DNA of 64,000 nt from Rotaria sp. Silwood1 (taxonomy: Eukaryota; Rotifera; Eurotatoria; Philodinida; Philodinidae), in assembly GCA_905250075.1 (NCBI GenBank), contig CAJNOP010000184.1, forward strand, positions 248,001 to 312,000. The letters are read 5' to 3'. Positions within the stretch are counted from its first letter, which is position 1. Each line of letters opens with the position of its first letter. Of this stretch, positions 46,074 to 60,197 are shown one piece after another. A program made the position numbers and the translations under genes. The notes under the pieces are model-generated. The model saw only the letters and a program-made list of their open reading frames with translations. It searched no databases and was not told where the DNA came from.

Positions 46074-49000
46074 TTAATGATTTTCAATAGAAACATGTAT
46101 GAACAAAGTTGAATAAGTTAGATTATTATTTTTAGCTCTCAGATGAACATGACGATATCCTACAGATGAAATAAAATTAATAAATATTGAGAATTAATTT
46201 CAATGAATATTACCTGTTTGCATAGTTGTCATTGGTAAACAAAAATAAGTTAGTCTATCATCTCTTGTAAATACATCATAATCATAAACATCAAAACGAA
46301 CAAGACACATTTGTGGAAAATAAATATCAAATTGAAATGTTTCATTCCATAATGGATCAAATCCATTATTTTCTATGAATTTTGTTCTTTGTGATTGTTG
46401 ATCACATGGCATTCCATGTGTTGATATCACAACATATGGATCTGGTATATCTCGTGTTGTTTCACTTGATCGAGATAAAAATTGACCACTAATTATAATT
46501 ATCGTTAAACGTTGAGGACATTCAAATAGATTAACTGGTAATATAGATGGTTTTTTAAAATAATCAAATGGATTAAATTGATTTTCATGTACATTAATTA
46601 AATATTTTGGTTTCAATACATAACCACATCCACCATTATCGATAAATTTTCCATAAGATAATGACATCATTAAATCGTCATTTTGAAAATTTAATGCAAC
46701 CATCTGAATACCGAAATTCCAAGCATTTATTGGATTAGGATTACTTGAATCTTGTCTAAAACCATCTGGATACATTCGAAATGAACTTTTTGTTGTTTGT
46801 TTAATTAAATCTATTGAATCGTTTTGTGATATTCGATTAAAATGTTTTTCAGCAAGATTTGGTGAATGACAACATGAACCTATTAAAAGATTAATTTTAT
46901 ATTTCATTCAATATTATAGTAGATGTATATTTTTTTCAATTTTTGCATTTACAATTATCTTTTTCATTTTGATATTGAAGATAGGACACATTTTGAAAAT
47001 AAATAAGTTCAGCAAAATGATGTTCAATAATCTAAAGTAGAATTTGAAAAAATTAATAATGATTTAAAAAAACAAAAAACAAACGAAATAAACATACTTT
47101 ACTTTGTGGATTGAAAAAATTATTATCATAATCGATTTCTCCTATTTCAAATAATTTACTAATTGTTGTTGGTCTTGGAATTTTTACACCCTAACATATA
47201 ATTTTCATATGTATATTAATAAGTTTCTTTTAATATTTATTTGAAAATATGAATTTACTCGAATAAGAACTTTATATTTCAGATCTTCTGGTGATGGTAA
47301 TACTAATGAATCATGTGTAGATAGAAGTTCAGTAATTAATCGATCTTTAGAAAATAAGATTTTTATTTTTCTATTTAAATTATTATAAAATTTACCGCCG
47401 AAAACTTGTCGTAGAATACGAGCCATTTCATGTTGTTGTTCTATTGAACAATGATTTTCAAGATCAAGTATAACTGGATATGGTGATGTTTTGAAAAGAT
47501 TTGGTTCTATAAAACGAATAATAGATTCAAATAAACATGGTTTTACAAGTGTATAGCCATGTTTAACTATTGGTCGACCATTAGCACCATCATAACAATC
47601 AATTTCAACTGCACGACAACCTGCACATAATGCTCGATTGTATGCTTCAGGATTACTATCTCCTAATATTTGATTATTAAATAGATAGCTAAAACAAAAT
47701 TACTATTATTTAATTATTTTAAAAGATGATTTAATCATACGTATTATGTGATGTGTTAATATAATAATCACTCAATGGTCTAAAAATTAAAATAATTATT
47801 TTTTCATGTAAATATGAGTCTTTTTTTTTCTAATATACCTTGTCATATCTTGATAAATATGACGAGAACACCATGGTTTTATCAGAGAAAAATCGTCAGA
47901 CAATAATAAGTTTCGAAAGCCTATAAATAAATCTTTTTTTTTTCTTTTTTATAATTTTATTTTTCCATCCTAAAAGATTGATATTTCTAAGAAAAGACAT
48001 CTTTTCAGATAAAAATATAGCACATGTTAAAGAGCTGATGCGAAAAATCGATTATAATAAAAAAGCTAATCAATACAATCAAAATTCAATCAATTATTCT
48101 AATTGATTTTCATGAAAACCAGTCTCATAATTATAAAGAAATTGCTTACAATCACACGGGCTTGATTTAAAATGACGTATTTTGTTTAATTTTAAATCAG
48201 TTTTAATCAACAATAAGTCGAATAATCGATTAAAAATCAATTTGTAATTTTTATATAATTCGTTTTGAGATGAGCTTGAAATGACCCTTAAGGTACCTAG
48301 TTCATCAATTTCTTATAATGACTTTCACCTTTAATAGATTTCTTCAGAAATAATGATTAGTTTCTCGAGTTCTTCAACGAAGAGACCAATACAATATCCA
48401 TAGGAAATTTAATAACGCTATTGTAGCTATGGCTCCTTATCTTAGCTCAATGCATAGTTAGAAGGCCACTTTATACGAGTCTAGATAAATTTTTAATTGG
48501 TACGTAAGTAATCACTTTTGATGCTTATGTCAGAAACTTCTTTAGCTAAATATATAGAAAAACAGTTAGCGCGTTTTTTTTTTGTCGCTGACAAGCACGA
48601 ATCGTACATTAACAACAGGTCGTTACAATATGTGAACTACATCCTTATTGAATTTCTAGAAGATTAACTCAAATGATGATGATGATGACATGCATCCTAG
48701 AATAGATGGAATAAAACAATCTCTCTGTAATTAGCAGCAACAGCAAAGTAGTTGTTCATATTTTTATGTCAGAGCGATTGCGCTAATATGTTTTGACATA
48801 AATTGTGGAATTCCGAACCAATTTCTTTGCCATAAAGTTCATTCTAGTGAATTATGATTTTTTTATTCAATAGATAGATGTATTCTCTTTCGTATGAGAG
48901 AAAGGGATTTCGTATTTGATCTTCAATATCAAAGTAATCATGGGCTTTCTAGAAAACATTGCCTACAATTTTCAGACCTTTAAGATGTTGAGGACTCGAA

Positions 49001-52000
49001 AAATGAGAGAAAATTTAAACTAAACAGCTGTTTTTCTCATGCGAAATGATAAGGAATTCTCTTTGAAATGCGAGTAATCCATGTAGTGTAGTTTTGAAAT
49101 TTATTGAAAAAAAAAAATTTGTACGTGTCAACGCCTTTTATTGCAGTATAGATCATGGATATTTTCAAAACGATGAGTATTGAAGTATTGAAATTTATTA
49201 ATAGTGTATTTTCATTAGTGGAAAATCTATAGAAAGTTTCCTAGATATACCATATACTGTATCAAAATTTGATTGTGAAGGGAAAAGGAATACTCTAATC
49301 TCAATTTATGAATCTATTATAAGTATGAAATAAATATTCATTCTTTGTAAACAATACAAACCATTGAGACTAAGCTGACCATTTTCTTGTAATTCAGCAT
49401 CTGTTTCAAATTCATCGATTAATTTTTGTACTTGTTTACGGTCAGTAATTGAAACAAGTGAATAATCAGATATAGATTCATTTGATTGATATTTTATTAT
49501 TGTTTGCTAAATAAAACAAAAAAAATGATATTATTTTTTATTTAGATAAATAAATAAATAAAATTGAATCAACTTGCATTTTGAATATTTCGAAGAAAAT
49601 ATAAAAGTTCCTCGACATTCATACAAATTGTATCCATGGATTGCTTATCACCATCTTTGACATACCTTTACTAACAAATTTTAATCTAAATAATTAATTT
49701 CTATTTATTCGATTACTGTTGCATTATTTCATATAGATCTTTGCGACGAGTAAGTACATGAAAGAAGGTTATAAATTCATCTGATGTCAAAACTCCGTTG
49801 CTATTTTTATCTGCCTTCTAAAACAAATGTAAACAAACAATAAGATAAGTATTAAACAATCATATCTTTCATACTTTGAAAAGTGTTTCAAAAGCACTTT
49901 CTGACACTTTTGCATTGAGCAAATCTATAAGTAGTCGACGGCATTCACTTTTCGTTAATGTACCAGATCCATCTTTATCAGCCAAGCAAAAATAATTCAA
50001 TATCCAACTAGAAAAAAAAACACAAGAATAACAATTGTAACTGAAAATTATATTGTACTAAAATTAATTATTCAAGAAAATGTGATGAATAATTTTTTTT
50101 CTCTCTTGTTCTTTCTTATATTTCATCCTGAAGCATAAAGCAATAGAATTTTTGTGTTCAAAATAAAAATAGATAGTTATTATTAATCATATTTTTCATT
50201 TTCAAGATTCAGATTTTCTTCTGTATGTGTTCTATTCATTACCGCTAATAGAAGTATTATACTTGTACTTAAGCTTGTTCTTTCACAAATAAACTTGATT
50301 GTGTATTTACACCAGAGTAAGAAAGCTACTAGTACAATCCCTGCGAAATTAAAATATGAAACACGATATTGTTGCTCTTGATAATCATAGAGAAATTGTT
50401 CTATGCTATCTATTCTGAGATATATATCTGCATGATCGTTTTACTCAATCCTTCAGCAATCTAATAAGGGAGTACTTTATATATTACAATAAGACATTAT
50501 TAATACATGATTTTTTGGTTATATATTGAATGAAAACTTTTAGTATGATATGAAAATATTATAAGTTTTTTCAAATGATAATTCTCGTTTAATTTAATGT
50601 CATGGGTAGACATAATTCTATGTGAAAATAAGAAAAAATTATTTGCATTGCGATTCATGATTTATAATCCAAAACAGATTATTGTTTCGTTGTGGTTTTG
50701 AATGACTGACAAAATTTTCTAACTATTGTCTTGGAAGAAAACTTCAAATTACACAAAAAATACTTTTTGCATTGCAAATTAAAGTAAACTTATTTTATAG
50801 TATAACTACAAATATCAAGTATACCTTACGAATATGTGTACTGTTACTTTTAATTGAAAAGTACGAAAAGTCGAAATGGAAATACTTTCGAACTAGCTCT
50901 TGTTCTATTCATATTAAATGACTGTTGTAACCAATGAACATTTGTATTAATGTTCGTTTCATCATCTGAAAAAGTTCGTTTTTTATGATTTTGAATGAAA
51001 TATTCTGAAATTTGTCAATGTATTTTTTGTTTGACTTTTCAAATTTCTTAGTGTTTTCTTTTGATGATGGTAATACAATATTTAACATTAATATATATAT
51101 GAGGTAGATAGGAGAACGATTAGATCATCCATTAAATAAATAAAAGTATAAGCAAGAGTTCTTTTTAAGTATTTATCTGGCCTTGATAATTTTGTCTCAG
51201 ATATCGATTTATTATTGTAGTTTCGTTTTACGTTACTCAAAAAAAAAATACAATATTAAAAAAGAATTAAACAAAAGAATATCTATCATGCTATTTACTA
51301 AAATAAAATATTATTGAAACATAAATAATGTGAATCTATTGCTTACTTTGTTTCAGTAATAACATGTCGTTGGCGTTTTTGAGCATTTGTATACATCAGA
51401 TGTTGCAAACATTGTACCCATGCATCTCTCGTCTGTTCATCATTTGCCATCAAATGAAGTTCATCTCGATAATTATTGTAGAAGAGAGAGAAAGCACGTT
51501 TTTCCTATATGTCATATATTTCAGAGACTTCTATGTATATTAATAATAAACATCTACGTATGTATAATATTTCGTATTACTTGTTATGTTAGAAACTCTC
51601 ACAGTGACAATTCTGTAGTAGGTATACTCTTTTAATATGTTAAATTGATGAATGTAGAATATAATAGAATTCCTAATGAGAAAACTTGCTTTTTTTATTA
51701 AGATACAAGATTTTTCTTTGGTTTGAAAAACTCAGAGATTTACAATTGAATGTTACAGACAGATACATCATCAATATTCATCATTTCAATATAGAGTTGT
51801 GTAGACATAAATTTCATAGGAAATTTTTCATTTATTTGTTGAAAAATGATAAGAATTAATTTAAAGATAAAATAAACTGAGTTAGTCAGAGAACATCGAG
51901 TAAAATATTGTAAAATGCAATGGAATATGATTACTTACATCATCTTGTTCGACAATTTTATGTCTGAAAAGTCGATCAAATGTTCGAGTTTGCAAACCAG

Positions 52001-53922
52001 GACGAATTTCATCCATTTTAAGAATATAATCTATGTTTAAAATATAAACGTGAGCTTTCTTTGTTTAAAAATAATAAATGTAATTACTACTTCATTTATC
52101 AAAGAGTAACCTTGTAGAATAGTTTATACACCTCTATTTACTATGTACAAATAAATATATCATTTAAAATTATACATTTATTTGTTTAAAATTGGACTTT
52201 TACAAATTATTGAGCTCGTCTTAAATCAAACTACTTTAGCCGTCTATATCATGACTTACTACAACAAAGAAGAGATGTCATAAAGCGATGAAATCGCGTC
52301 TTCACAGTCGAAACTGAGCCCCTTATTTCCTAATAGACAATGCTGATATCAGGAGTCGATTGTCGTTCAAATTAGATCTGTGGACTTCATTTCGACTGTG
52401 AGCTTCTCATTCAAAACTGGATATAACTGATCTTTTTGACTGTTATACAATGTAGTATTCATATGGAAACTTTATCTCCTTTTTTCAGCTCTTCTAAATT
52501 ACAAATACATATCAAAGGAAAACGCTTCGTGTTCTCTATTGAATGGCATATAGAAGTATAACAAAATATTGTTTTTTCCTTTTTTTTTTTATTTTATATG
52601 AAATTGTTCGCTTGTATGTATAATATGAAGATACTCATGAAAAAACTCTTTTCCTATTGGCGCGTAAAAGCAGTAATCAGTTCGAATTGTATATCATTGG
52701 ATAGGCTTTTCAAAGCTCTACGAAAATGATAGCTTTGCGTTGAACTCAATTTGTATTCAAGACGCATGAGTAAAATGCAAAATACTCATGTAGATCGACT
52801 CAGTTTTTTATGCTAATTCTAGATATGTCATTTGTTTTGATAACAAGTCTCATTATTCTTAGTGAAATGCATCAAATATCAGTTAAACAGAGTAGCTATT
52901 TATACTTTTGAATATTGTGTATGTCACTAAAGTGTCTTGAACACCAATGGAGTTCAACACAATACTATCATTTCGTTGAGCTCTAAAAAGCTTATCCAAT
53001 GATATATAATTCGAAGCAAATCAGTGCTAGATCAAGATTGAAGGAGTTTTTTCATGAATGTTCTTTCCATGTGAAAAGAAATCAAATAGAAATTTATAAA
53101 ATCGATTTTCACTCGATTTCTTGTGATAATAAGTAGTAAAATTTTGATATAGTTTCATTTGTTTTATATAAATTATGAGCTATTTTTTTGTGATTATGAA
53201 ATCAATTTTAATGAACAGTTATCAAAATAACCAATGAAATTTTCGATTATTTGTTGATTATAAACAATTAAAGGTGTATGCTTTTAATCGTTTAAAATCG
53301 ATTTTTTTTTGCATTAGTCGCTTTACATCCACCATATTTTGCATACAAACAAACAGCATCGCCTAGAAAAAAAGGAAAAGGACAAAATTTTGACATACTC
53401 CTACGTGTCATTCGATAGCGAAAAGGAGTTTTCATTCAACATACGATTTAAATTCAAAGAGACGAAGACAAAAGAACAAGCTTTTACCAAAAATAGTGTA
53501 TAACATAAACCTATGAAAGATAGATACTATCGACTTCTGAGTCAGTCACATGCAGTTTGAAAAGGTATTATTACTGTCTAAACCGAATGACAATTGACTT
53601 GTGACATTCGAATTGGTCATTAAGAAAAATCAGAAAATCAATATAGGGCTGTGATTGATTTCATCGATTAATAACCTTCCTCATTTCCTCTGGAAATAAC
53701 TTATGTATTCTTGAACGAAAAAAAAATGTTTTATTGATACTTACAACGATTTGGTTGTGCAAACACTTTTTCTGATTGATGATAAGATATAAAATATTCA
53801 TGTTCATCAAGAAAGAAGTGACGGGAATACTTTTCTCCATTACGTTTTCTTTTTGTTAATATTGAACCACATTTTAATTCTCTTAGAAATCGAGCTATAT
53901 ATTCATTATTTGTTGAAGACAT
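46074..53922 (-). CDS. PLCD: Phosphoinositide phospholipase C, delta-like
   Basis: Fourteen exons on the minus strand (53922-53745, 52030-51939, 51504-51347, 50007-49875, 49817-49717, 49665-49578, 49506-49362, 47920-47839, 47779-47741, 47688-47259, 47190-47098, 47031-46953, 46879-46214, 46159-46074) give 789 aa, near the 756 of human PLCD1. Domains: PH (1-140) with a basic KRKRNGEKYSR patch for PIP2; EF-hands at about 150 (DKDGSGTLTKSE) and 189 (DKNSNGVLTSDE); X box with SHNTYL, CRAVEIDCYDG, KHGYTL and DLENHCS, so both catalytic His and the acidic Ca2+ ligands remain; a short X-Y linker; Y box (SSFRMYPDGFRQDSSNPNP, then GIQMVALNFQ); C2 (DPYVVISTHG, GFDPLWNETFQF, GYRHVHL). It cuts PIP2 to IP3 and DAG at the membrane, Ca2+-dependent. 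Introns 1, 3 and 7 exceed 1.3 kb; the others are mostly 51-73 bp. Intron 6 is GC-AG. Confidence 0.93.
49507..49577 (-). other. GC-AG intron of the PLC gene
   Basis: The exon ends CAA AAT and the intron starts GCAAGT; only this donor keeps the frame with the next exon (QTIIKYQS). Using the nearby GT gives a stop within ten codons. Confidence 0.8.
52635..53057. repeat. Foldback (inverted-repeat) element I, in PLC intron 1
   Basis: The left arm starts TCATGAAAAAACTC and the reverse complement of the right end (53057 leftwards) starts the same. Both arms then share AGTTCGAATTGTATATCATT-type sequence, GGATAGGCTTTT/GGATAAGCTTTT, AGCTC.ACGAAA.TGATAG, GTTGAACTC and TTCAAGAC. About 125 bp per arm pair at roughly 75-80 percent, and weaker pairing continues toward the centre. 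No coding capacity. It behaves like a MITE/foldback element that inserted in the intron. Confidence 0.75.
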
Positions 53923-53991
53923 TTTTTTTGTTTTGTGTCCTTTACCTCTCTTGAAAATTTTCTAAGTGAGAAGAGAACATATAAAAAAAAA

Positions 53992-54091
53992 NNNNNNNNN
54001 NNNNNNNNNNNNNNNNNNNNNNNNNNNNNNNNNNNNNNNNNNNNNNNNNNNNNNNNNNNNNNNNNNNNNNNNNNNNNNNNNNNNNNNNNNN
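53992..54091. other. Assembly gap
   Basis: 100 N; sequence directly left is an A run. It lies 70 bp upstream of the PLC start codon, so the PLC promoter and 5' UTR may be partly missing. Confidence 0.99.
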
Positions 54092-57000
54092 AATGTCGTT
54101 GCCACTACTTTTGGATACCCCTAAGTATTTAGTCTTCTTCACTTCAAAACAATTCTATCTTTAATATTATATAAGAACATGAAAGAGTTTAAATCTACAG
54201 TAAAATATTTTGTCACAACAACTGTTCGAAAATCATCGATGTATCGTAGTACTTCTGTTTGGAGTGAGTTTTTACTTCTCACCGCATGAATATTTTATTA
54301 ATCTTAGAAACATTCCCGAAACCAACAAAACGACAGAGATATCAATAGCAATGAGTAAAAACGAAGTGTAAGCCGCTCGAATCAGTATTTTTGTTTTTAA
54401 GAACCTCAGTTTAGTGGTGACGTTAAGAAAAAATAGTTGAAATAAGGTTCTCTTCAGAGACATTTAACAATGTTTATAGTGAACAGATTGTACCATGAAG
54501 AGTATGTGTGTTCTGTTAGAGAAGTTACTGAAAAGTTGACTAATTACTTTTTTAATTTGAAGACTATTTGAATATAGATAAATTATCAAATCCATAAAAA
54601 TTTGAAAATCTCGTGAACAAGTAACCAAAAGAGTGTTATTACAATAGTTTGTACTGCTGGACTACAAAATATATTATTGATATCGAGAAATAATTATGTT
54701 TAATAAGCAACGTATTTTTCATTATGTCTCTATTATTAAATGATAGAAATATACTCAATTAGAATATTTTTTTCAATATGAAATATAATCGGATATACTT
54801 TATGAATATGAATGATGGTTAAGGATGATAGCAATCGTCAGGTGAAAAAAAGATTCAGAAGTGGACTGTAAGTGAAAGAAAGATCATCATTATAAGATGA
54901 GAAATTCTAGTCTCAAAATTTAAAGCTGAGATGTTGGTGATCACTAGAAATTTTCGCGTTTGGAAACTTTGAAATTCATATTTCTGCATCATGAAAACTA
55001 TTATAATCGATAGAAACGAGCAATACAGACTAACTCAAGTCCTCTAAAAATTGATAAAACCACTAAAGATTAGTACGAATTGACCACTGATAAAAATTCA
55101 ACTGGATCACACTGATAACTGTTAACTGAGTCGGCTTGGTATTGGCTCCAAGCCTGAATTGTATAGAATAATTTGTGATTTACTTTAGAGCAAATTGAAG
55201 TTCCTTCAAGAAAGGGAATTATCATGATACCCATACAAATGTTTTTTTTGACTCGAATCCATCTGAATATCGTTCTATGTGTATTCGAAATGTGTCTTGA
55301 AAGTCAACCGCATTCAGATGCATTTATGCCATAAGACATGTGTCAGATTGGATATTCACAATTTAGAGAATAAATTATACTCTAATTCAAATTCGAACTA
55401 AGGTCTGATGAAAGTCATGTTATGATGACTATAACCTATCGTGGCAAACGGAATGAATAAATACTTGAACGATCAAAGTCACACTTGAACATGATACAAC
55501 ACTAATCAGAAGTTCTATATGTGTATCACTGAGTTAAACAACCTCGAAATATTCTATTATTTCAACAAGAACTTTTTTAAAATCAAACTTAGTAGTTTTA
55601 CAAGACTCAATACAACACGATTCACTTCTTTACCGATAAAATGTTACACATTTAGTGTAGTTTTCTAGTTTTTTTTCGATGAAGACAGCAGTCTTTAGTG
55701 TTAAAAAGAAAATCTTGATCTCTTTTGTGGATCTCGACCAAGATCAGAAAATAAATTTTACTTTTTATTGATACACAAACCGAATCATCTCTGGGTTCGA
55801 ATTCCAATAGAAAGTTGCCATAGATTGAATCCGACAACTGAAAAACGTAGGCGATACTCAAGATTCGATGAGATCATATCGAATTTACATACAAATACCA
55901 GACATTATTTGAACAGTTACTTGGATCATCTTTCTTCACTCACTTTTCACATTCAATTGGCTCAACACTTACAAATTAAATTGCAGTTTATTGTTACTTA
56001 ATATGCAAGGCAAAAGTCTCTGTTTTTAATTCCGACTTCTAAATCAAGAAAAGTCTTTTCATTGTAAAATGTTATGTCTCTAAAAAAAGTTCTTGCAACG
56101 TTTTTTCAATCTCAAAAATTTGTATTTCTCAATTATTCTGAGCTACATGAATGAATCAAATTTGAACAAAAATACATCAAAATACAGTGCATCAAAAGTT
56201 GTATCAATATCAGCTTTAGTGAAATTGGTTAGATGTGTTCTTCATTCTTTAATCAAAACAAATTCGGTCAATAAATTTTTTGTAAAATGTAGTATGTTCT
56301 AAGAAATATCAGTTTACAAGAACATCAGTCATCGTCTAGAGAAACTATACATGAGCTGAATTCTTTTTTATCTATATTTATTCGAAATATTTCAGGTCAT
56401 AGAAATGCAGCAGAAAAACTAAGCCAAAAAACATTCTTACAGTTGAGAAACGACCAGGTAGTAAGAACAATCAACTTACTCAGTTGTTTTTTAGAAAAAA
56501 GCAATATTTCGATGTAAATATTGACAGTAAATTTAACTTCCGTTACGTCAGCGACAAGAGCACTCTTTACGCTACAAAAATCAGCTTAAAAAGTGTTTTT
56601 TCATTTCCTTGCTGATTTACAAAATATTAACAAAAATGCTGTTGCTTGAGCGTGAAGTTGAAAAAAGTTCGTTTTTGGAGATATTTGACTTTGAACTTTT
56701 TCTTATCGTCAAATTCGTTCTGGAAAAATATATACAGTAAAAAAATTGCCGTTCAGACATTGCTCTTTCTAATAAAATAAATTTTCTTGATATAGAAGTC
56801 GAGAATCTGATATAGCAGAGTTTGACATTTTTATAAAGCCTTTTGCACGGCATATTAATTGTCAAATAATAAACTTATATTAAAAAAAAATATTGAATTG
56901 TATTTTTTTTAACTTATTCCATTATAGATTTACACATAGACTTACGGTACACAATTTTATTTATCTTACCATGATGTTTAAACTTTGATTAATAAATCAA

Positions 57001-58984
57001 AATCAAAATATAATATATAAAGTAAATTGATTTTCTGCTTATTTTGAGATTAAAATGTTGTAGATAACGATAGAAACTGTTTAAAAAAAAAACTACAAAA
57101 GATTTGTATTATTTGAATTAACTTCGATATTCGATTGTTGAATAACAAGCATATTAAAAAACATTTGAGAAATGATTTCATGTTAACTCACTGACCATTA
57201 ACTTAAAATCTTAGATGTTGAACAATATATCTAAACAAACAAAACGGATAAATTAAGAAAAACGAGCATGGTAAAAACAACTTACCTTCACAATGGAGTA
57301 AAGTGAAAGTACTTTTTTCAATTAAATATCATTCGTTTGATATGACTAGTCTAAAATGAAGTTAATATTGTCATGTTATTCAAATAATGTTTTAATCTAC
57401 TTAGGAAAATCTTGTTTTTTTTCGTTTTGTAAAACCTAGACATAATATTGTATCTTATCTGAACAGAAAATGGCTTTGTTTCATCATAGAAAATATAAAA
57501 AATATCTTTCAAATGTTACCTGATAATCATAAAAAGCAAAATTAGATCCTTTCATGTGATTAAATTTCGTCCGATTCAACAGGATGATTTCAATCAGGTA
57601 TAATGATTGTACTACATACAAAGCAGTGTTATTTAAAATTGCGATAGCTAAGAAAATAATCATTTCTTACATACAAATTATGATGGTTAGTTATAAGTTC
57701 CAGCAATGAAACACTGAATATAAAGTTGAACTTAAAGCTATTAATAAATGAATAGTTTCGGGTGTCCAATTGTATCTGCCATTTATATATATTTTAGAGA
57801 ATCTTGTATTCTGTTTTTTTTTTATTGTCTAAGAGCATCTTTGAAAAGTTCTTTACAGTATTGAGTCTATTGTAGAATTTCACAGTCCAGAAAATACTTA
57901 ATGCAGTTTCAATAAATATACACAGTATAATCGATTGGTGTTGACAGCTTTAGATGTGCTTGACACTAAAAGTGTGAGTACACGCGATAGCCACAGTGTT
58001 TTTAAACGCGTCTATTTTGCTCTTGGCATGCACACGAATAGTGTAAGTGGCATGTTTCTGGTATATCATGAAGTCAATATGAGTTATAAATTTTGTTTTA
58101 ATTAGGTTTCATTATTTTATTTATAACTTACTTAGTCTACATATTAGAAATATAACGGTTTCAATAATCATCCTATGCAAGCATCGATGACCACACAACA
58201 AACCGATAGTGATTATTGATTGTGTTTACTTCATGTAGACAATATTTTCAGATTAATGTTTGATTATTGTAGAAAGACAAAGAAACAAAAAAACAGTTGT
58301 ATTGTCTGATATTTTCTGAGTTATGAACTAAATAAATTGTCAGAAAATTTTCTTCTATTTCATTAATAACAAAAACGAAACAATTCTATAAACGAATAAT
58401 GATGGACAGTTCATTCACATCAGACCTGTTTTGCGACTAAAACCACACCACATCTGCCAAAGTTGTTTGAAGATCATGAGTATGCTTAGAAGCAGGTTTA
58501 ATTCAATGGCTTGTCTACAAAATCTGATATTTGATTAAAAAGTACTTTCTTTATGCTAATAATCATAGATCATTTTCTAAAACAAATCATTTCATCCATA
58601 CAAATACTAATAACAATAGAATACTTATGATTATAAAAGTGAGAAATAAGACACTCATTGCTACAGTATCTATATTAATAGGAGTCTCCGGAGTAAACGA
58701 ATCTTGGCCACGTTTGTTTCTAATCATTTTCTTCATAGATCATTATACGAACACCTGATTCTCTTAATGATAATATAATGACATTTAAGCCTTTTACACA
58801 TTTCAATTGTTTAGGGACAGCTAAATCATATACATTTCGATTGTAACCTGTCTCAATGAGAGTTAGATTACAATAGACTTTGCTAGTTGCATATTGTAAA
58901 AGGTCAATATTTAAAATGGATATATCAATAACATTATTTAATCAGCTAACGTATAATTCATTTTGTAATTTAAAGGAGAGGAAT
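54092..58984. other. Intergenic, nothing recognised
   Basis: 4.9 kb of AT-rich sequence between the gap and foldback element II. Short frames (for example 55768-56001, 56093-56302 plus; 56617-56865 minus) show no motif or splice continuity. No repeat or RNA gene supported. Confidence 0.5.
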
Positions 58985-59768
58985 GTACCTGCTGACATAT
59001 CCTCAAATTTTGTCAGTTTGTTGGATCTACCCCCCGAGAGTCTAGAGTTAAAATATCTCATGAGTTCGATGCTCTTTGATAGAGCTATAAAAATTTCAAA
59101 AATTGAAAAAACTCCGTTTTTTTCAGCTAGTTTGATGTTAGCAACAAAAGTAGTTCTTACCGAGTCTCCTACTCTTATAGAGCCTCCAGAAAAAGAAATT
59201 TGCTCATTATATACCTGATGGATAGGCACTTCTACACATAAAGTTTCAGTGAAAACTAATGAACCTAAGCTGTATAAATTAACATTTCGTAAAATCTATT
59301 TTTCATGGTTTACCGAATGTCAGCTTAGGACACATTTTGGAGTCTTCAACTTCAAGAAAAATGATATTTTTTTGTAAAAGAAAAATATGTCATCGCAAGG
59401 AGGTGAGTCTAGTGAACAAGTTTTCATGAACAAATTTTTTTCTGAAAGCTTTATAAGAGTAGTAGACTTGATAAGAACTACGTTTATTGCTAACATCAAA
59501 TGAGCTGAAAAAACTGAGTTTTTTTCAATTTTTGAAATTTTTATAGCTCGGTCAAAGAACGTCGAACTCGCGAGATAATTTAACTCTAGGTCATTGGGAT
59601 AGAAATAGAATCGGTATCGTTGACCGGTCGTGGCTGGTAGACCGACTTGTCTGATCTTTTCTGACTAGTGCTAGCACTCGTCGTCAAAAATTCAGATTAA
59701 TTCCATCTCTGTCTTGACGATGAACTCTACAAACCGACAAAATTTGAGGGTATGTCAAAGAGTACCCC
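58985..59768. repeat. Foldback (inverted-repeat) element II
   Basis: Left arm 58985-59206; right arm 59426-59594 plus an outer piece 59710-59768. Reverse-complementing the right arm recovers the left with long matches such as AGCTATAAAAATTTCAAAAA, TTGAAAAAACTC/TTGAAAAAAACTC, TTTGATGTTAGCAA and AGTAGTTCTTA. The outer ends share CTCAAATTTTGTC.GTTTGT. The right arm carries about 115 bp (59595-59709) absent from the left. The frames on both strands here are products of the repeat and not genes. Confidence 0.8.
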
Positions 59769-60197
59769 GTTAACAGTGCGCACTAGAGTCTTCTTTTCAT
59801 CGTCATTGTCGTTTCATATTCACACTTGCATCTTCTCACCTATGACAGCTCTATTTAGTCATTTAGTTAACAGGGAGAAATCCTACACCACTTCCAATTT
59901 GAATCCGACTTAAATTTACTCATACATCAAAGAGAAAACTGTGCTACAGGTTTGAAGCGTCTGTTTGCACTAAAATACTGTCCAATTTAAAGGAAACTTG
60001 TTTTTCATTTAGGACATTCACATTTGTGACAATGAGTTTGCGCGATTCTTCTTAGTTTCACTCTTTTTAATCTTTCTTAGACCGTCGGTTAAATATGACT
60101 TTTAACTTCAATACATCTAAAGTCATACTAACAACTTCGTTTCCTTATTCTGTGTCTCGTTTTAACAGAATCTAAGCTGTTTTATTAAATTCAAATT
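59769..60197. other. 3' flank of the nicotinamidase gene
   Basis: No gene seen. It separates foldback element II from the minus-strand nicotinamidase. Confidence 0.5.

Noticed and set aside
51387..51635. Plus frame of 82 codons
   Set aside because: Antisense to PLC exon 3, which has clear PH-domain coding on the minus strand.
48000..53330. Similar ATCGATT-rich stretches in PLC introns 1 and 7 (about 48030-48240 and 53095-53310) as an inverted repeat pair
   Set aside because: Short matches such as GCGAAAAATCGATT/GCAAAAAAAAATCGATT are visible but too AT-rich and patchy to claim.
53935..54142. Frames across the N run
   Set aside because: Open only because of the N; no evidence of coding.
58880..59229. 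Overlapping frames of 112 codons (plus) and 95 codons (minus) as genes
   Set aside because: Both lie in the left arm of foldback element II and arise from its composition; no motif and no splice continuity.
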